A stretch of 64,000 bases of DNA. Origin: Phoronis australis (taxonomy: Eukaryota; Phoronida; Phoronidae). The stretch lies in the NCBI GenBank assembly GCA_002633005.1, contig NMRA01000124.1, forward strand, positions 763,814 to 827,813, written 5' to 3'. Shown in pieces: positions 36,773 to 49,800 of this stretch (position 1 is its first letter; every line of letters begins with the position of its first letter). The notes beneath the pieces were generated by a model, which saw only the letters and a program-made list of their open reading frames with translations, was not told the origin of the DNA and did not search any database. The position numbers and the translations under genes are program-made.

Positions 36773-37096
36773 AAAGGTGGTTGGCTGCGCCAACGTGCAC
36801 CTACGCTCCACTACAGCACAGCATCCAACAGAAACCATAAGACCCTACTACAGTTGAAGCCAGGGGTTCAAGGAACCAGGTTCACTACGTTCCCTCGATT
36901 ACAACGCCTCTTTCTACAAGTCCCAGCCAACCATATTGTACACAATTCAACTTTGATACAACAAAAGTTTTTGAAAGTTCCTGAGAGTTATTTTGTTGTA
37001 ATCTAGTTCAACAGTACGCATCACTGGTTCCCGTCAACACTAATCATTCAACTGTAACATGACAGAGAATATTTTCAGTTCCCCTCCATTTCAGTT

Positions 37097-37102
37097 TTTA
37101 TT
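37097..37102 (-). terminator. Candidate poly(A) signal for TNPO3
   Basis: TTTATT on the + strand is AATAAA on the - strand, about 700 nt beyond the TNPO3 stop. An ATTAAA at 37536-37541 (about 265 nt beyond the stop) is an alternative. Confidence 0.35.
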
Positions 37103-37801
37103 CTTGGTTTTTGACTCTCCACTAGGGCCTTACGAAATGAATCAAAACTGTTTTTGCAAATCATTGTAAAAATATCAACAAGCAAACCTTTTGTTTGAAA
37201 ATTTTGTGTAAAATATCGAGATGCACTTTCTGTTTTGAATTAGATAAAAACGCACAAATGTGTCATTCTTTCAAAGGAAAATATTGGTCATAAAAATTAA
37301 TGATGTGAAATCTTCTGTTGACTTCATTTAGTAATACCACCTAAAATCCAAAATGGACTAAACCTAAATTATACCTGTCCAACCACAACTATTAGTTCAA
37401 AACCAAAACCACAATGCTGGTAACACTCAAAAACTCGTACCAGCCCTACAGTGCCCAAACCCACCTGAATTCTCCCAATGGAAAATAAGGTCAGAAACAA
37501 TCACAAAACAAAACTTAACTGCTTGACTTTGTTTCTTTAATTTCTCTTTCATTATTTCACACTTAGTCGCATATTTACTTTTGACATCTAAAGCCCATCG
37601 GCAGATAAAATGACACGGCTAAAACTGGAGTGGACAAGGGAATAGTAATCACGAATTTTGACTGTTCTTAAGCCACAACTATAGCTGAACTTAGCAGAAC
37701 AAATTTTTGAATACATGCATTGCGGAGTTGGATGATTAATTTTCAAAGACACTGATTAAAAACTTTAAAAACGGTCCAGTCATCTTTCGGCACCTCTTCA
37801 T

Positions 37802-37862
37802 TTATCGGTAGAGACGGGAAAATTCTTTCAAAGCGTGGGACACCTGTTTTTCGTTTTCGGCA
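37802..37862 (-). CDS. TNPO3: TNPO3 exon w19 (last coding exon)
   Basis: 1 nt, 19 codons and [22 protein letters not shown], matching the human C-terminus (..CKQVCWALRDFTRLFR). Acceptor TTGCTTTCAG. Confidence 0.92.
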
Positions 37863-40800
37863 CTGAAAGCAACAGAGTAAATGGCCGTTAGCATTGTCAT
37901 CATATAGTGAATCCCCAACCACTAACTAGTAGTGCCACCTAGAGTTGATACATGGAACTAGTCTATTACCCATTCAACTGACAGATATCTCATTTTCAGC
38001 TCACAAAATGAATACCTGCATATTCTGACAGGGTTAGACATCAGCAATCAGTTATCGGCTCTTTACAGAAAAAGCAGCAAGGACTGTTCTTTATTGCAAG
38101 GCTCCGGTCAAACAACAACTTCTCAGATTTTGATAAAAGTTGTTAAGCGATGTATAAACAACAAGCGACAAATAAAAAATTCCAGAAATGCTATTTTTGT
38201 GTCGACAAGAGAAAGGAATTTAATTACCAAGTTTTCTGAAATAACCCAGGCAGGGTATTTTGTTTCTAAACCACACGATTCAGATAGGACAAAAATCAGG
38301 TTTGATTTTTTTTTAAAATGATGCGTACCACAAGAGTAATTATCCTTATCATTAGCATATCAAACATGGTAACAGCCACTTGCAGAATCAGTTTCACCCG
38401 CTGAATAATGGGCACGAAACTGGTTCTCAAAATCCGGGAACCCAGTAAATAACCGACACACACGAAATGAAGATTAACACAATTTTATAACCTAGTGCGT
38501 TTTCAGTAAAGCAAGTATCTTTACAGATTCATGGGTTCTCACTAACTTTCACTTGCCAGTCACTAACCCTACAGAACCCGACTCTGGCAACTCAAAATGA
38601 AACGAATCGATTCAAATGAGCAAAACTTTTAAAACCCATTTTCTTACAAATACTTCAACTGCTTGACAAAATTTTGAAAATGTTTGAATTTTGTACTGCG
38701 CTGCATATTTGAGCTGTTCACTGAGAACAATGCAGCTTAAAGCCCCAGCTTCAACTCATTCAACATCATACCTGGTCACTTCTTTGTGGAAGCCTGTCAG
38801 CTGTTGGGTGGTCACCGAGATGGCACCACCGGCAGTTTCCGTCGGCAAGGACTTAAGCGCCGTCTCCAGCCATTTGCAAACCAACTGAAAACACCAAGAA
38901 CAACCGGTAACAGTCACGATACGAGACACTGTATTCCCAATTTTATAACAACCTAAAGTTTGGCTCTCCAATATTTCCAGCATCAGAGGTGAAACTTAGG
39001 TGGCGACCAGGGATGGCCACAGAACTGTGAAATTTGCGATGACCGGAGACAAGCAATGCTGGCTGAGGGGAGCAGTGTGGTGAAATTGAATATTTGTGTG
39101 CCCATCATAATTTTTGCTTTCCTGCGGAAATTCAATCATTTTTGTAATACATTCTATAGACTCATGACTTCTCAGACAGTTTATGAGGAGCAGTGCTCAA
39201 AATTGATAACTCCACGTCTTGACTTTGTAGCTCACAAGCCTAAAAAATACATATGCTATAAGTGTTGGTGAAAATTATGTATTGCGGTAGGAAAATATCC
39301 ATTTTTGGAAATACTCAAAGCAAGAAGAGCGGATAAACCAAAAAAGAATACTAGGCTTTGACAATATTGGTTTTGGGTCGAATAAGTAGCAGAAAACCCA
39401 GCACAACTGTTGTTAACACTCTGTATTAACACGTATACATAACTCCAACATTTTGATGAAGTTCAAGTCATCATCCTCAAGGAGTATCTTGTGACCCTGT
39501 CTATTGTGATTTGAAGTACTCCTTGAGGATGATGAAATGAACTTCATCGACACTTTGGACTCATGTATACATGTAAATACAGACTCTTAACAATTGTGTT
39601 GGGTTTTCTAGTACTAGGTTTTGTACACTTTTCAAGATGTTGATAATAGCGGACAAGCCCTGAAAGTAGCCTGCCTCACCGTGAATTTGAAAGTAAGCAA
39701 GCTACAAGATCTGGCACTGACAAATACAACAACCACATTACATCACATAACACAGTTTTGCACTGAACAATCGAGCTCATACAAATACAATTGTGTTCGC
39801 TTCAATGAGAAGTACTACACTAATCTGTGTACTGACCGGACGATCCATCTGCAGGAGTTCGTAGATGACGTCACCCACGTCAAAGATCATGAAGGACGGC
39901 AGGGAGAAGACGCAGGCATTGACTAGGGCCTGAACCAGGGTCTGGCCGTGCTCTGACAGGATACCTTTTACCAGGCTCTTACGAGTGGCGTAGTCTGGGT
40001 TGTGCTGGAATGAAGCAAATTTAGTTCACTATTACAGAATAAACAATATTCCACCCTCACAGCCAGCAGGTGTCCTCATTAACAGTGTCTTTTTTTATAA
40101 ATACAACTTTTTCCTGGCCAGTTATAGTTGTTTTCTCATCAGCTATAATTTCATTCTGATGAACTCAGTTCACATCTCATTAACCACTATTCTTTTAACA
40201 TCTGACCCCAGGCTTGATTTGGCACGTACTTGGTACAATGCATCAAATCTGTATGAACACTGCAACAGGAAATGCATTCAGTTCATAAGAAATGAATTGT
40301 GTTCATGAAAGCAGAACTGCAGCACATGAGAAAAGAAATACAACTCATTAGAGAAGAATATTATTGAGAAAACAAACTCTGATGATGAGAATGTCCTTGC
40401 AGTGCATGAGGGAGCGAGATTGTCTATCCTGCATTAAGAGTGGTATGTATTTATTGCATTACAGAAAACACACAATAACAAAATGTAGCAACCCAAAACA
40501 CAATGAGGAGTAAAGAATCGCATGAAATGATGAAATACGCGTGAATAATAGGTAGGTATACTAAGATTTCATCAATGTAGATAAGACCAAAGTGTAGTAT
40601 TGATATGCACGCACCGTAAGCATTATGAATGGTTAAGAAATAAGGAATGCTCAATTTCAAATATTTCCACTATAGTTGGGTTCTTTCTTTGAATTGATTT
40701 GGCAGATATTGAGATATATGCAAAGATAACCTAAATAGCCACTAGGAGATGCCGCTTTATCTGGGCTTGAAGCAAAAACAACATTAGCCGTGCTCCTTTC

Positions 40801-43800
40801 AACAGGAACACAATCATACCAATGTTTCACAAAAAATCCATCTAAAACTTGGTATATATTGAGACAAAGGCAAAAAACGAAATTGCCACTTGGGGGCACC
40901 ACAGCAGTCCGTAACATCTTTAACTCAACAACAGTTGTACTCTCTTCAATAGGGATGTATCTGCCAAACCAGTATGATCTTTCAAGCGGTTTGGCGGATA
41001 GAGAGGAGTACCGCAATGACAATAGCCACTAGGATTAGGCAGTTATCCTCATAAACCATTATGTATTCGAGGATAGAATAACAGACACTTGTCTTGATTT
41101 TGAATAAAAGGAGAATAGAACATGGAAAAAATAGAAACAATAATAGAAACAAGAAAGGTAAAAATTTTCTAAATAATGCAGAAAGCCTACAGAATTCTAT
41201 TTCTAACTTTTTTACCAATCTGTAGTGGCATGGGTCACATGATCATGTTTGTTAAATAAAATTTAGCAAAAAAGAAAGGTAAAATCATAGCAAAACAATG
41301 GTAATAATAACATGGACCAATTTCATTTTATCGCATAGACAGATTTTGAACTTGTCATTTCGTTTTCGTTTTATGCAACTTTTTTCCTTAAAATCATAAA
41401 AGCCCTATATCTGATAGCCCTTCGTGCAAAACTGGATCAATTTAAAAACAATTACCAACAACTTTTTGGAGAACAATGCAGAGAACATAGAATCTGATCT
41501 TGGCACGCTCAACTCCACCTTAGATAACTGTACAAAACAACAGCCCAACAGACTTGCGTCTCGATTTCAAGCTACTACAAGGTTCCCACGTTTTGAGAAC
41601 CAGTTTCCCCAATATTAACCTGCATCAAACGTTATTCTCAACATGTGAGAACATTGCCCTGGCAGACTAAGAGCACTGGCTACCAGTACAGACAACCATA
41701 AACTCAACACTTTAGTTACGAAAAACTCATCAAACAAATTGGTGACACAGAACAAAAATAGAAATATGCCCTTTTCAAATAATGCTCATTCAACATATTT
41801 TTGTTCAAGAAAACCAAATTTAATGATTTTTAGGGCAATTTCCAGAGGTTAACCAGACATTCATCGACAAAGACAATGTCAATCTGTATAGATATCACTG
41901 CAAAAACATGGTTTATAATATTGTTTTCCTTCTGAAACAAATTATTAGATCTTTTAAAAAGCCAAGGAAACTGAAAGTAGACCACAAATTAGATGACACC
42001 AATCACTGCAAAAGTACACGGATAATTGAACAACACCCTTTGAAATGAAAAGTTGCATAAACTAGTGTTGTGCAATGAAAGTGAAGAATAACGGAAGTCA
42101 CTGAAAAAGTACAATGCTAATTCAGGCGCCTTACTTGCAATTCAACCGTTTCCATAACGAAGTAGACACCAATCACCGTTAGCGTACGGTAACAATTTAT
42201 ACGTCTCTTTAGACTACAAGCACTACAGACAAGTGTTTTCCAGCTACCAAAGCCCATAATTAGCAAAAAAAATAAACTACTGTAACACAGGAAGAATGAA
42301 GTCTCATGTTTACAACCACACGGACAGCTTCTCTTAATCACAGCATCTATTATACCGAGATTAATAGGTTAATTACTAGCTTACCTGACAAGAGTGCAGC
42401 GCGGAGAAAATGAGACGGACTCATGACGAGAAACAATTTCCCGATTCATTACGGGGGCTCCTTTTACATAATTGAGAGAAAAACACAAGAGCTGGCAACA
42501 GATACTATTTTTCTGTACAAAATAAGCCTAGAAACAAATCACTTGTGTATTTGAGACAGCCCTAAACAAAGTCTGACAATACTCAATTCCCACTCATACT
42601 GAGACTTCAGAGTTCCTCTGACAAACAAGCAGACCTAGAGAACACGTCAAAAGCAACCAGACAAAATACCACTCTCGCTGGTTTTAATGTTACTTACACT
42701 CATTCTAACAACAAAAGACTAGCTATACTCGCTAGTTTTCCACTTCCAAAGTTTTCAACAATCTTGAACAACTCTTGCCCTTTTTCAATATCTCTCTAAA
42801 TGAGCTTTCCATACACGGAGATTATTTTTGTCATTTTTCGGGTCTTCCATGATGAGTGAGGAACCGCAGGGAGCATTCATTGTCATTTAGTCATGCAAAA
42901 AGAGCAGCAGCAAAACCCCCACATCAGTTATCTGGCCCTATTCTCATTGTGACACCTCAGACTTCGCACAACATGGACTTAACAACAAGGAGTCGGCAAT
43001 AAATAAATGTAAATGTTGGGTTGAAAATGAACGTCATAGACTCGGGTACAATCAGATAATTCTCCGCTTATTTTGCACAAAAATAACTGTCAAAATTGTA
43101 ATTTTCCATTTTTCAAATTCTGATAGCACGACCGTGAATAAAGGAAATTTTAACGAAACAGTTTTATGGCATCTGCACAGTAGAAACTATGTTAGTAAGC
43201 GACTAAATTTTTCTTAATTTTTACTTTCGTGGAGTAATTTGACAAAATTGAGTTTCACTTGTCAACCATACGCCTGCTAAATAAGGAAAGAATTGAGGTT
43301 TGCTGGAAAGAACTTTTGTATTTTTGCAGCAAGTACAACTAGACATAGGCCAGCAAATAGCTGTTCACGCGTCTGCTAATGGCGCGAAAATTAGTAGCAA
43401 ATATGTATAATTACATCTTTCTCCCGTGCGCATTTGATGAGCTCTTGTAGAAACTTCATGACGGACGCGTTGGCCTCACGGTGATCACATGAACAGGCGG
43501 CGATGGCGCAGCAGAAGATGTTTTTGATGAGCGAGCACTGTAGGAAGGCTAACGGGATTCTCTGCGCCGATCTACGTACAAAGAAGTACACGTGTTTTCA
43601 TCAGCCGACTGTCATAACTAACAGGCGATTCAAAACTCGCTAGGTGAGCTAGCGAGACGTAGGTCCCACCAATTAAGTGCATGCACTCAGGTAGTCATGT
43701 GGAACCCTTATCTACAAATCGACCCCCATGTTTAAGTTTTGCTTTTTGTTCTCATTCCATTCATCACCTAGTGAATATGGAGTCGCCTATCATTGCAAAT

Positions 43801-46800
43801 AATTACTGCCGATTATGATACATCCTATAACAAGGACAGCGCAATATACATTCAGGCTAAATGCCCCCACTTTAAAGTGCATAATAGTCACAGTCTTTGG
43901 ACGAAAAATCAATAGCACATGTCATTCTTGTAATTAGTATCCGACAACGTGTTAATTAGTAGCTGTCGCATTGTGATCATAAGATACAAAAGGGAGAAAA
44001 GGCAGACACTGAAACCTTTATGCATAAACAATTTTTTTATTGTCAGTTTTGGGAAAAAGCATCTACGAAGGGATAACATTGTATACGCATTACCACTAGC
44101 TGCTCAGAAAATTATAGTAAATTTCTAATGTGTAATAGCTTTTTGATACATTTACCCAGAATTCATACTTGTGGATAAGTATGTACTATCCTTTTCTTAC
44201 TATACAGAAAAAAAAATTAGTCACACCAACCGGTGCTCATAAATAGTGATTTGGAGACCAAATGTGTTGGTGTTGGCTTACGCACAAGATGACAAGATTT
44301 TATGCATTGTGAATATACAGAGTTGGTAGTCCATGTACCATAGTTTATGGTAACACAACGTTCGCACTCCTGTGCTGGTTCCATGACTTCTGAACTGTTT
44401 CCACCAAGCCCAAGAAATTGAAATGAATCTCAAAAATTTCGGATGGTGAGTCCACTGGATCCCATTGTTTAGAAATGTAGGGCAAACACTGCCGAGCTAA
44501 CCAGCCTGCAGTTGTACCTAAGTGATTTCGTACAGATGAAGACTGGTTCAAAAGAAGTAGAAACAAACCTGGAACATCCACTCGACAAAACAGTGAAAAT
44601 AGAAAACAGTGAATTTCAACTCGACCACTTTGCTAATGACATTTATCTAAAACATAAGCAAAACTAACCTTAAACACAGTCTAAATAAGTCATCCACTGT
44701 ATCCGGGTGATTCCGTAAACCGTTGTGCTCTTCTAAAATTTTAAAGGTGGGCGTACAAAAATGCTGAAAGCAGAAAACCAACGACATCCTGATTAGGCAT
44801 TTCCAGACATGTTAATCACATGTTAATCACACAAACCCATTGAGAACCACACTTAACACATACTGACAGCAAAATAATTCTAACGAGTAAAAAAACAATG
44901 TGCTTATTTGCAACTCCGACACTGTCCTATGGAATTCCCAGAGGAGGCAAAACTTTCTTCCAATGCACAACTCATCTTCCAGTAAGTGAACAGACGACGT
45001 ACTTGCCGGAGGTAAACACACATCACACCAGGTGTCGCTACTGAATAGCGGCGTCCCAACTAATAGTGTTGGTCGCAAACCCTGCGCACTGAGACAAAAC
45101 AGAGTTGGTGGACCATACACTACATCCTACGGTTACAGTACTGAGTACAGCCGATCTCTGAGAGCCGTACTCATTCATTATTATACCCATTCACAGAGAT
45201 CATTCAATGAGGCTCAGTGTACAGTCGGTCTCTGAGCCGTATTCATCCACTAATATACACACTTACGGTAATCATGTCAATAAGGCCTTGTGTACAGCCG
45301 GTCTCTGAGCCGTACTCATTCATTATTAAACCCATTCAGAGATCATTCAATGAGGCCTTGTGGACAGCCATTCTCTGAGCAGTATTCATGCACTAATATA
45401 CACACTTACAGTAATCATGTCAATGAGGCCTTGTGTACAGCCAGTCTCTGAGCCGTATTCATCCACTAATATACTGCCCAGGTACAGGAAGCATGAATGA
45501 GGATGGACACTGTATAAACTGATCATCTACAAGAGACAGTCGTCAACATTAGACAAAATATGGCACAAAATCTTCGTCTTAGTACACGGTATGGCAGAGA
45601 CTAATGGAATTTCGTTTTGCCAAACTCCTTAACAATTACAATTTTTAAGAACATTTGGTGTCACCATCATTAGCATATTTTACAACACTTGCAGTAAGAT
45701 CTTGAAAAGTAACAAAACAGTAATTTTATCAATTTCTATTCCTATCCCAAACTGAAGAACTTTCCCTATCAAGAGTTTCCACAGTTTCTTACCATATCAA
45801 TCCTTTTAAACACTCATTCTACAACACTATAATCGAAAATGTAAAAATCAAATTCCCCAATATGATGCGCTTTTTATAAGACGGCAAATTTTCTAACACA
45901 AACAAAGATTTTTTTCACTTTCTTGGTTTAAATTCAGGAGGATTGCCAAAAATAGCCTGCAAAGTTAATTGGCACAGAACCTCTCGCTTTATAAACCCTT
46001 AAAAGTTACAGAAAATTGCAAATACAAACAGGGTTACATTTACAAAATGTCCGTGTCCTTATATCATAATTGATGAACCTGATACTGATTGTTCTTAATT
46101 GCTCGTAACTAAGGAAATGGAAACAGTATCTGTAACCCTAAATATAGCTGGTTTCCTATGCATGCTGCGGTAACCTTAACTTACAGGGACATTTATGCCA
46201 CACAAGGTCTCACATGTCATCTAGCTGCCTCAAAACTGAGTACAAAAATTCTTCAATTATTTCGAACAAAATCGATTTTGCCAAAACGGCCATTTTCCTA
46301 AATTTCAATTAACAGCAGACAACAGTAATTCTCGGCTTCTTTCGCATAAAAATAATTGCTAAGCATTTCGTCTTATCATTTCACAAAGGCTGATTACCTT
46401 GCTTCAGATGATGGCAGCTTTATCAAATGCTGCTCTATGACATCTTCATAGTGCAAAGCAAGCTAACGACAGACTAAAATTTTCTTAAGACTTTAAATAA
46501 ATTCTGTCTGCCATATATGTGAGCCAAAACAGTGCAAATGGACCTTGGGACTAATAATAAGAATTTCACCAAATGTGTTGTTTTATGACAGCTGTAAAGT
46601 AGATATCACTAGCTCCAATCAAGTAAAATTTTCTAAATCTAAATCTTTTAACTTGACAATGAAATTCCACTCGTCTGCCAGATCGTCTGCTAAATAACTG
46701 AAGAGTTACGTGACATACTGCACTGTTCTGTTTACTGCACATCAGACTCACCTCAAACAAAACAAATCAAAATAAAATAGAATCAAATCTTATATTATTA

Positions 46801-49800
46801 GATCATGATGTTACCTTACACACAATATCACATAGTTAAGGCTTCATGATCAAGGTTGAGAAAAGAAAAATATCGAAATACGCACCTGAGCAACTAAAGG
46901 AGATAAGAGAGCTGACGATCCTTTACCGACGCACCGGATTGCGAACCTTATACAGCGACAACATCGCTCAATGATCCGCGTGTCTCCCTGGTACTTGTTA
47001 CAGGCATCAGACAAAATAGGCCACAGCTGGGACATTAAAACAGACAGGTTGATGACATTAGTACAGTAAACGCTCACCAATTTCAGATACAAATAATTGT
47101 CAAAATCATCCTTTTTCATTCTTTAATGGCTTTAAAACATGGTTCTGAATGCCTACAGCTTTTCAAATTATTGTATGCTGGTAGCTGTGATAGAGAATTT
47201 GAAGGTGAAAGACCGTTAATTTGGTGCTAGGTATCTTTCATCGAAAAAACAAGAAAAGAAAATTTCAACTGTCCGCCATAATGTGTCCTAAATTGGAGCC
47301 ATTTTATCGTAACATCAGATTAAAACTCAAGGACTTCAGGTTGGACAACGGAATAGGGTTCGTTTCGTTAGGCTTGAATCTTGCGAGTAATTAACTAATT
47401 GCAAATGTACAATGTTGACAAAGAATGCAAGATTAATAAGCGGGATCAATAGATTCATTTATGGCAACCCATTACGAACCTGTAGGATTTTAAAAACATC
47501 TGAATTATTCAGTTAGAATGCACAAGGTGATTGTCGAAGGCAAACTCACGACAGTGAGAACTGTACCGAAAAATCTAAATCCAGCATTTTTAAAAACTTT
47601 CAAAGTACGGTTGAACAACTTTGTAAGATTTTTTCCTAACGGGCGTAAACACTTTGAGCGCCATGATATCAATACGACATAAGGGTAATCTGCATGAGTT
47701 GACATCCACGACGGATTGTCGATCATACAGTATCAATCTGAAATACGTGGACATTTCTTTCAAATGCTAGAACTGCAGAAGATGCTCATTGGAAAGCAGA
47801 GTCTTATCCTGTTACCTTCCTCTTAAATATGACATTGTGGTCTTTGCGATATTATCAGACATTCCTTTAAATCAATGCCTGTCTTTATACTCTAATAAGG
47901 GTAAGGATCCACCAGCAGAGGTCTGGACTGCGACCACGGAGGTTAAACATTAGACTTCGCATTACGACTGATCTCAGAAAATCAATTTTCTCGCTTATAC
48001 AAACCCTTTAAATTTACCGAATGAAATAACGTGTTTTCTATTCTCAACAACTTCATCAGATAAAGCCAATGCTACAGAAATCTTCTCCACTACTACATAC
48101 CTCCTCAATAACTGCTTTGCATGGATGAGGCTGGCCGTTTGTAATAGTAGGAGTGGTGTGTCTGAAGAAAAAACAAATTTAATAAGCTAATTAATGCTTT
48201 GATCACATATAGGGTGATGCTCTTCTGATCCCCGAATTCTGTCCCAACACCTAGTATCATTGATTGGTTTTTTGTAAGATGAGATGCCAACACTTGGCCA
48301 GCGCACCCGACAACTGAACAACTTTTCTATCTCCACCGTCGAAAGCTTCAAGTGGCAAGGCATAAAATGGAGGCAAGCCATTACACATAAAACCACAGGG
48401 TGTCCCAAACTTACACTTCAGTACATCACACCAAGAGTTTGACTTCAGGTCAGACTCTGAGCCCCAGCCTGCTGTATGGTTACGTCTTAGTATAAAAGTA
48501 GACACGTGAGATGTCACGTGTCGTGTATGCACGGGAATGGCAAACGGACGACGGTTTTGGAGAATGAAAATTTATCACATAACGCTACTGGTAAATGTGC
48601 ACTGATCCAGTCAAGCAATGTGACACTAATCTTATTCCCAAGCTAATAAAGTTTAACCAGCAATACTGTTTATTGACGTAGAAATGCAGCCATTGTAATC
48701 TCAAGTGCGTACGCATTTTTGGGACACCCTGTATGTATTGACAGATGTTTCCTTACACAATGCCGCACACAAATAGATAACCAAAGGCAGAGGCTCAGGT
48801 GAATAAACAAACAGTTTTGGCATTCAGATGAAGTTAGACCGGCAACAGCAAACTTCATCAACTAAGCACATATCATGACCTACAAGGGGGATTTTTGCTT
48901 ATTTCTCAAATTTCTCAAAAGAATAATCTTCAAAAAAACCTTGACTTCCTCACTCACATATTTGTACTGTATAGCTTTGATGAAAGAAAAACTAATAAAA
49001 TTTGGAAAATTATTTTTGTTCAAAATTGAAGGGATATTAACATAAAATGAAGGTGTGGATGACAAGACAGGAAAATAAATTGCATGATATATTCCAAAAC
49101 AAGGAGAAAAACCAGCAATGTGGCACACATATGTTATTCCAACACACCTGAGCAAGACCAAGACCCACCAGACGTCTTACTAACATGTATGTAAAGGACA
49201 CAAACACCCCCAAAACTAATATCTTAAATTCTACTATAAACCTGTTCCCGTGAAATTGGCTATCAAGCCAGACAATAAAACATGACTGCCTTAGATGGTT
49301 GCAAAGGGTAACAACCACGACGAGATGTCCTCTCCACGACACTAAATAATGCCAAACGTCATAACACAACATTAGATGTTGGGTCTAGATGTTATTTGTT
49401 GAGTTTTGTCCTGGACGGAAATAGAAACATAACAGTGTAAATACCAAGGTCATCCAATGAGAAACAAATAAGTTGTGGCTCCCACTCACGTTGTATTTTC
49501 ATTTCATCTGAGTTTTCCAAAAACGATTTTCATTTCTCACGAGTTCAAGAAACAAGTCCTTTGTGACTGATGCTTGTCATGCTTATCTGAGCAGACAAAC
49601 ACGCACCAGGACTCATAAAATGGAGGATTTCTTTTTTATATCTCAAACTTTTCAGTTACATTTCTAGTAACATTTCCAAACGTGGAAAATTGTTGTGTCA
49701 AATTTCAAGTTTTCCAAGATGTCCATGACATATGGACACTATGCCAATCCTTATCCCAATTGACCTTTTAACATATGGCGAGAGACGCCATGTTACGGAA

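Noticed and set aside
44345-44581. Extra TNPO3 exon or nested gene
   Set aside because: Exons w15 and w16 join in phase and align with the human protein without a gap, leaving no room for it.
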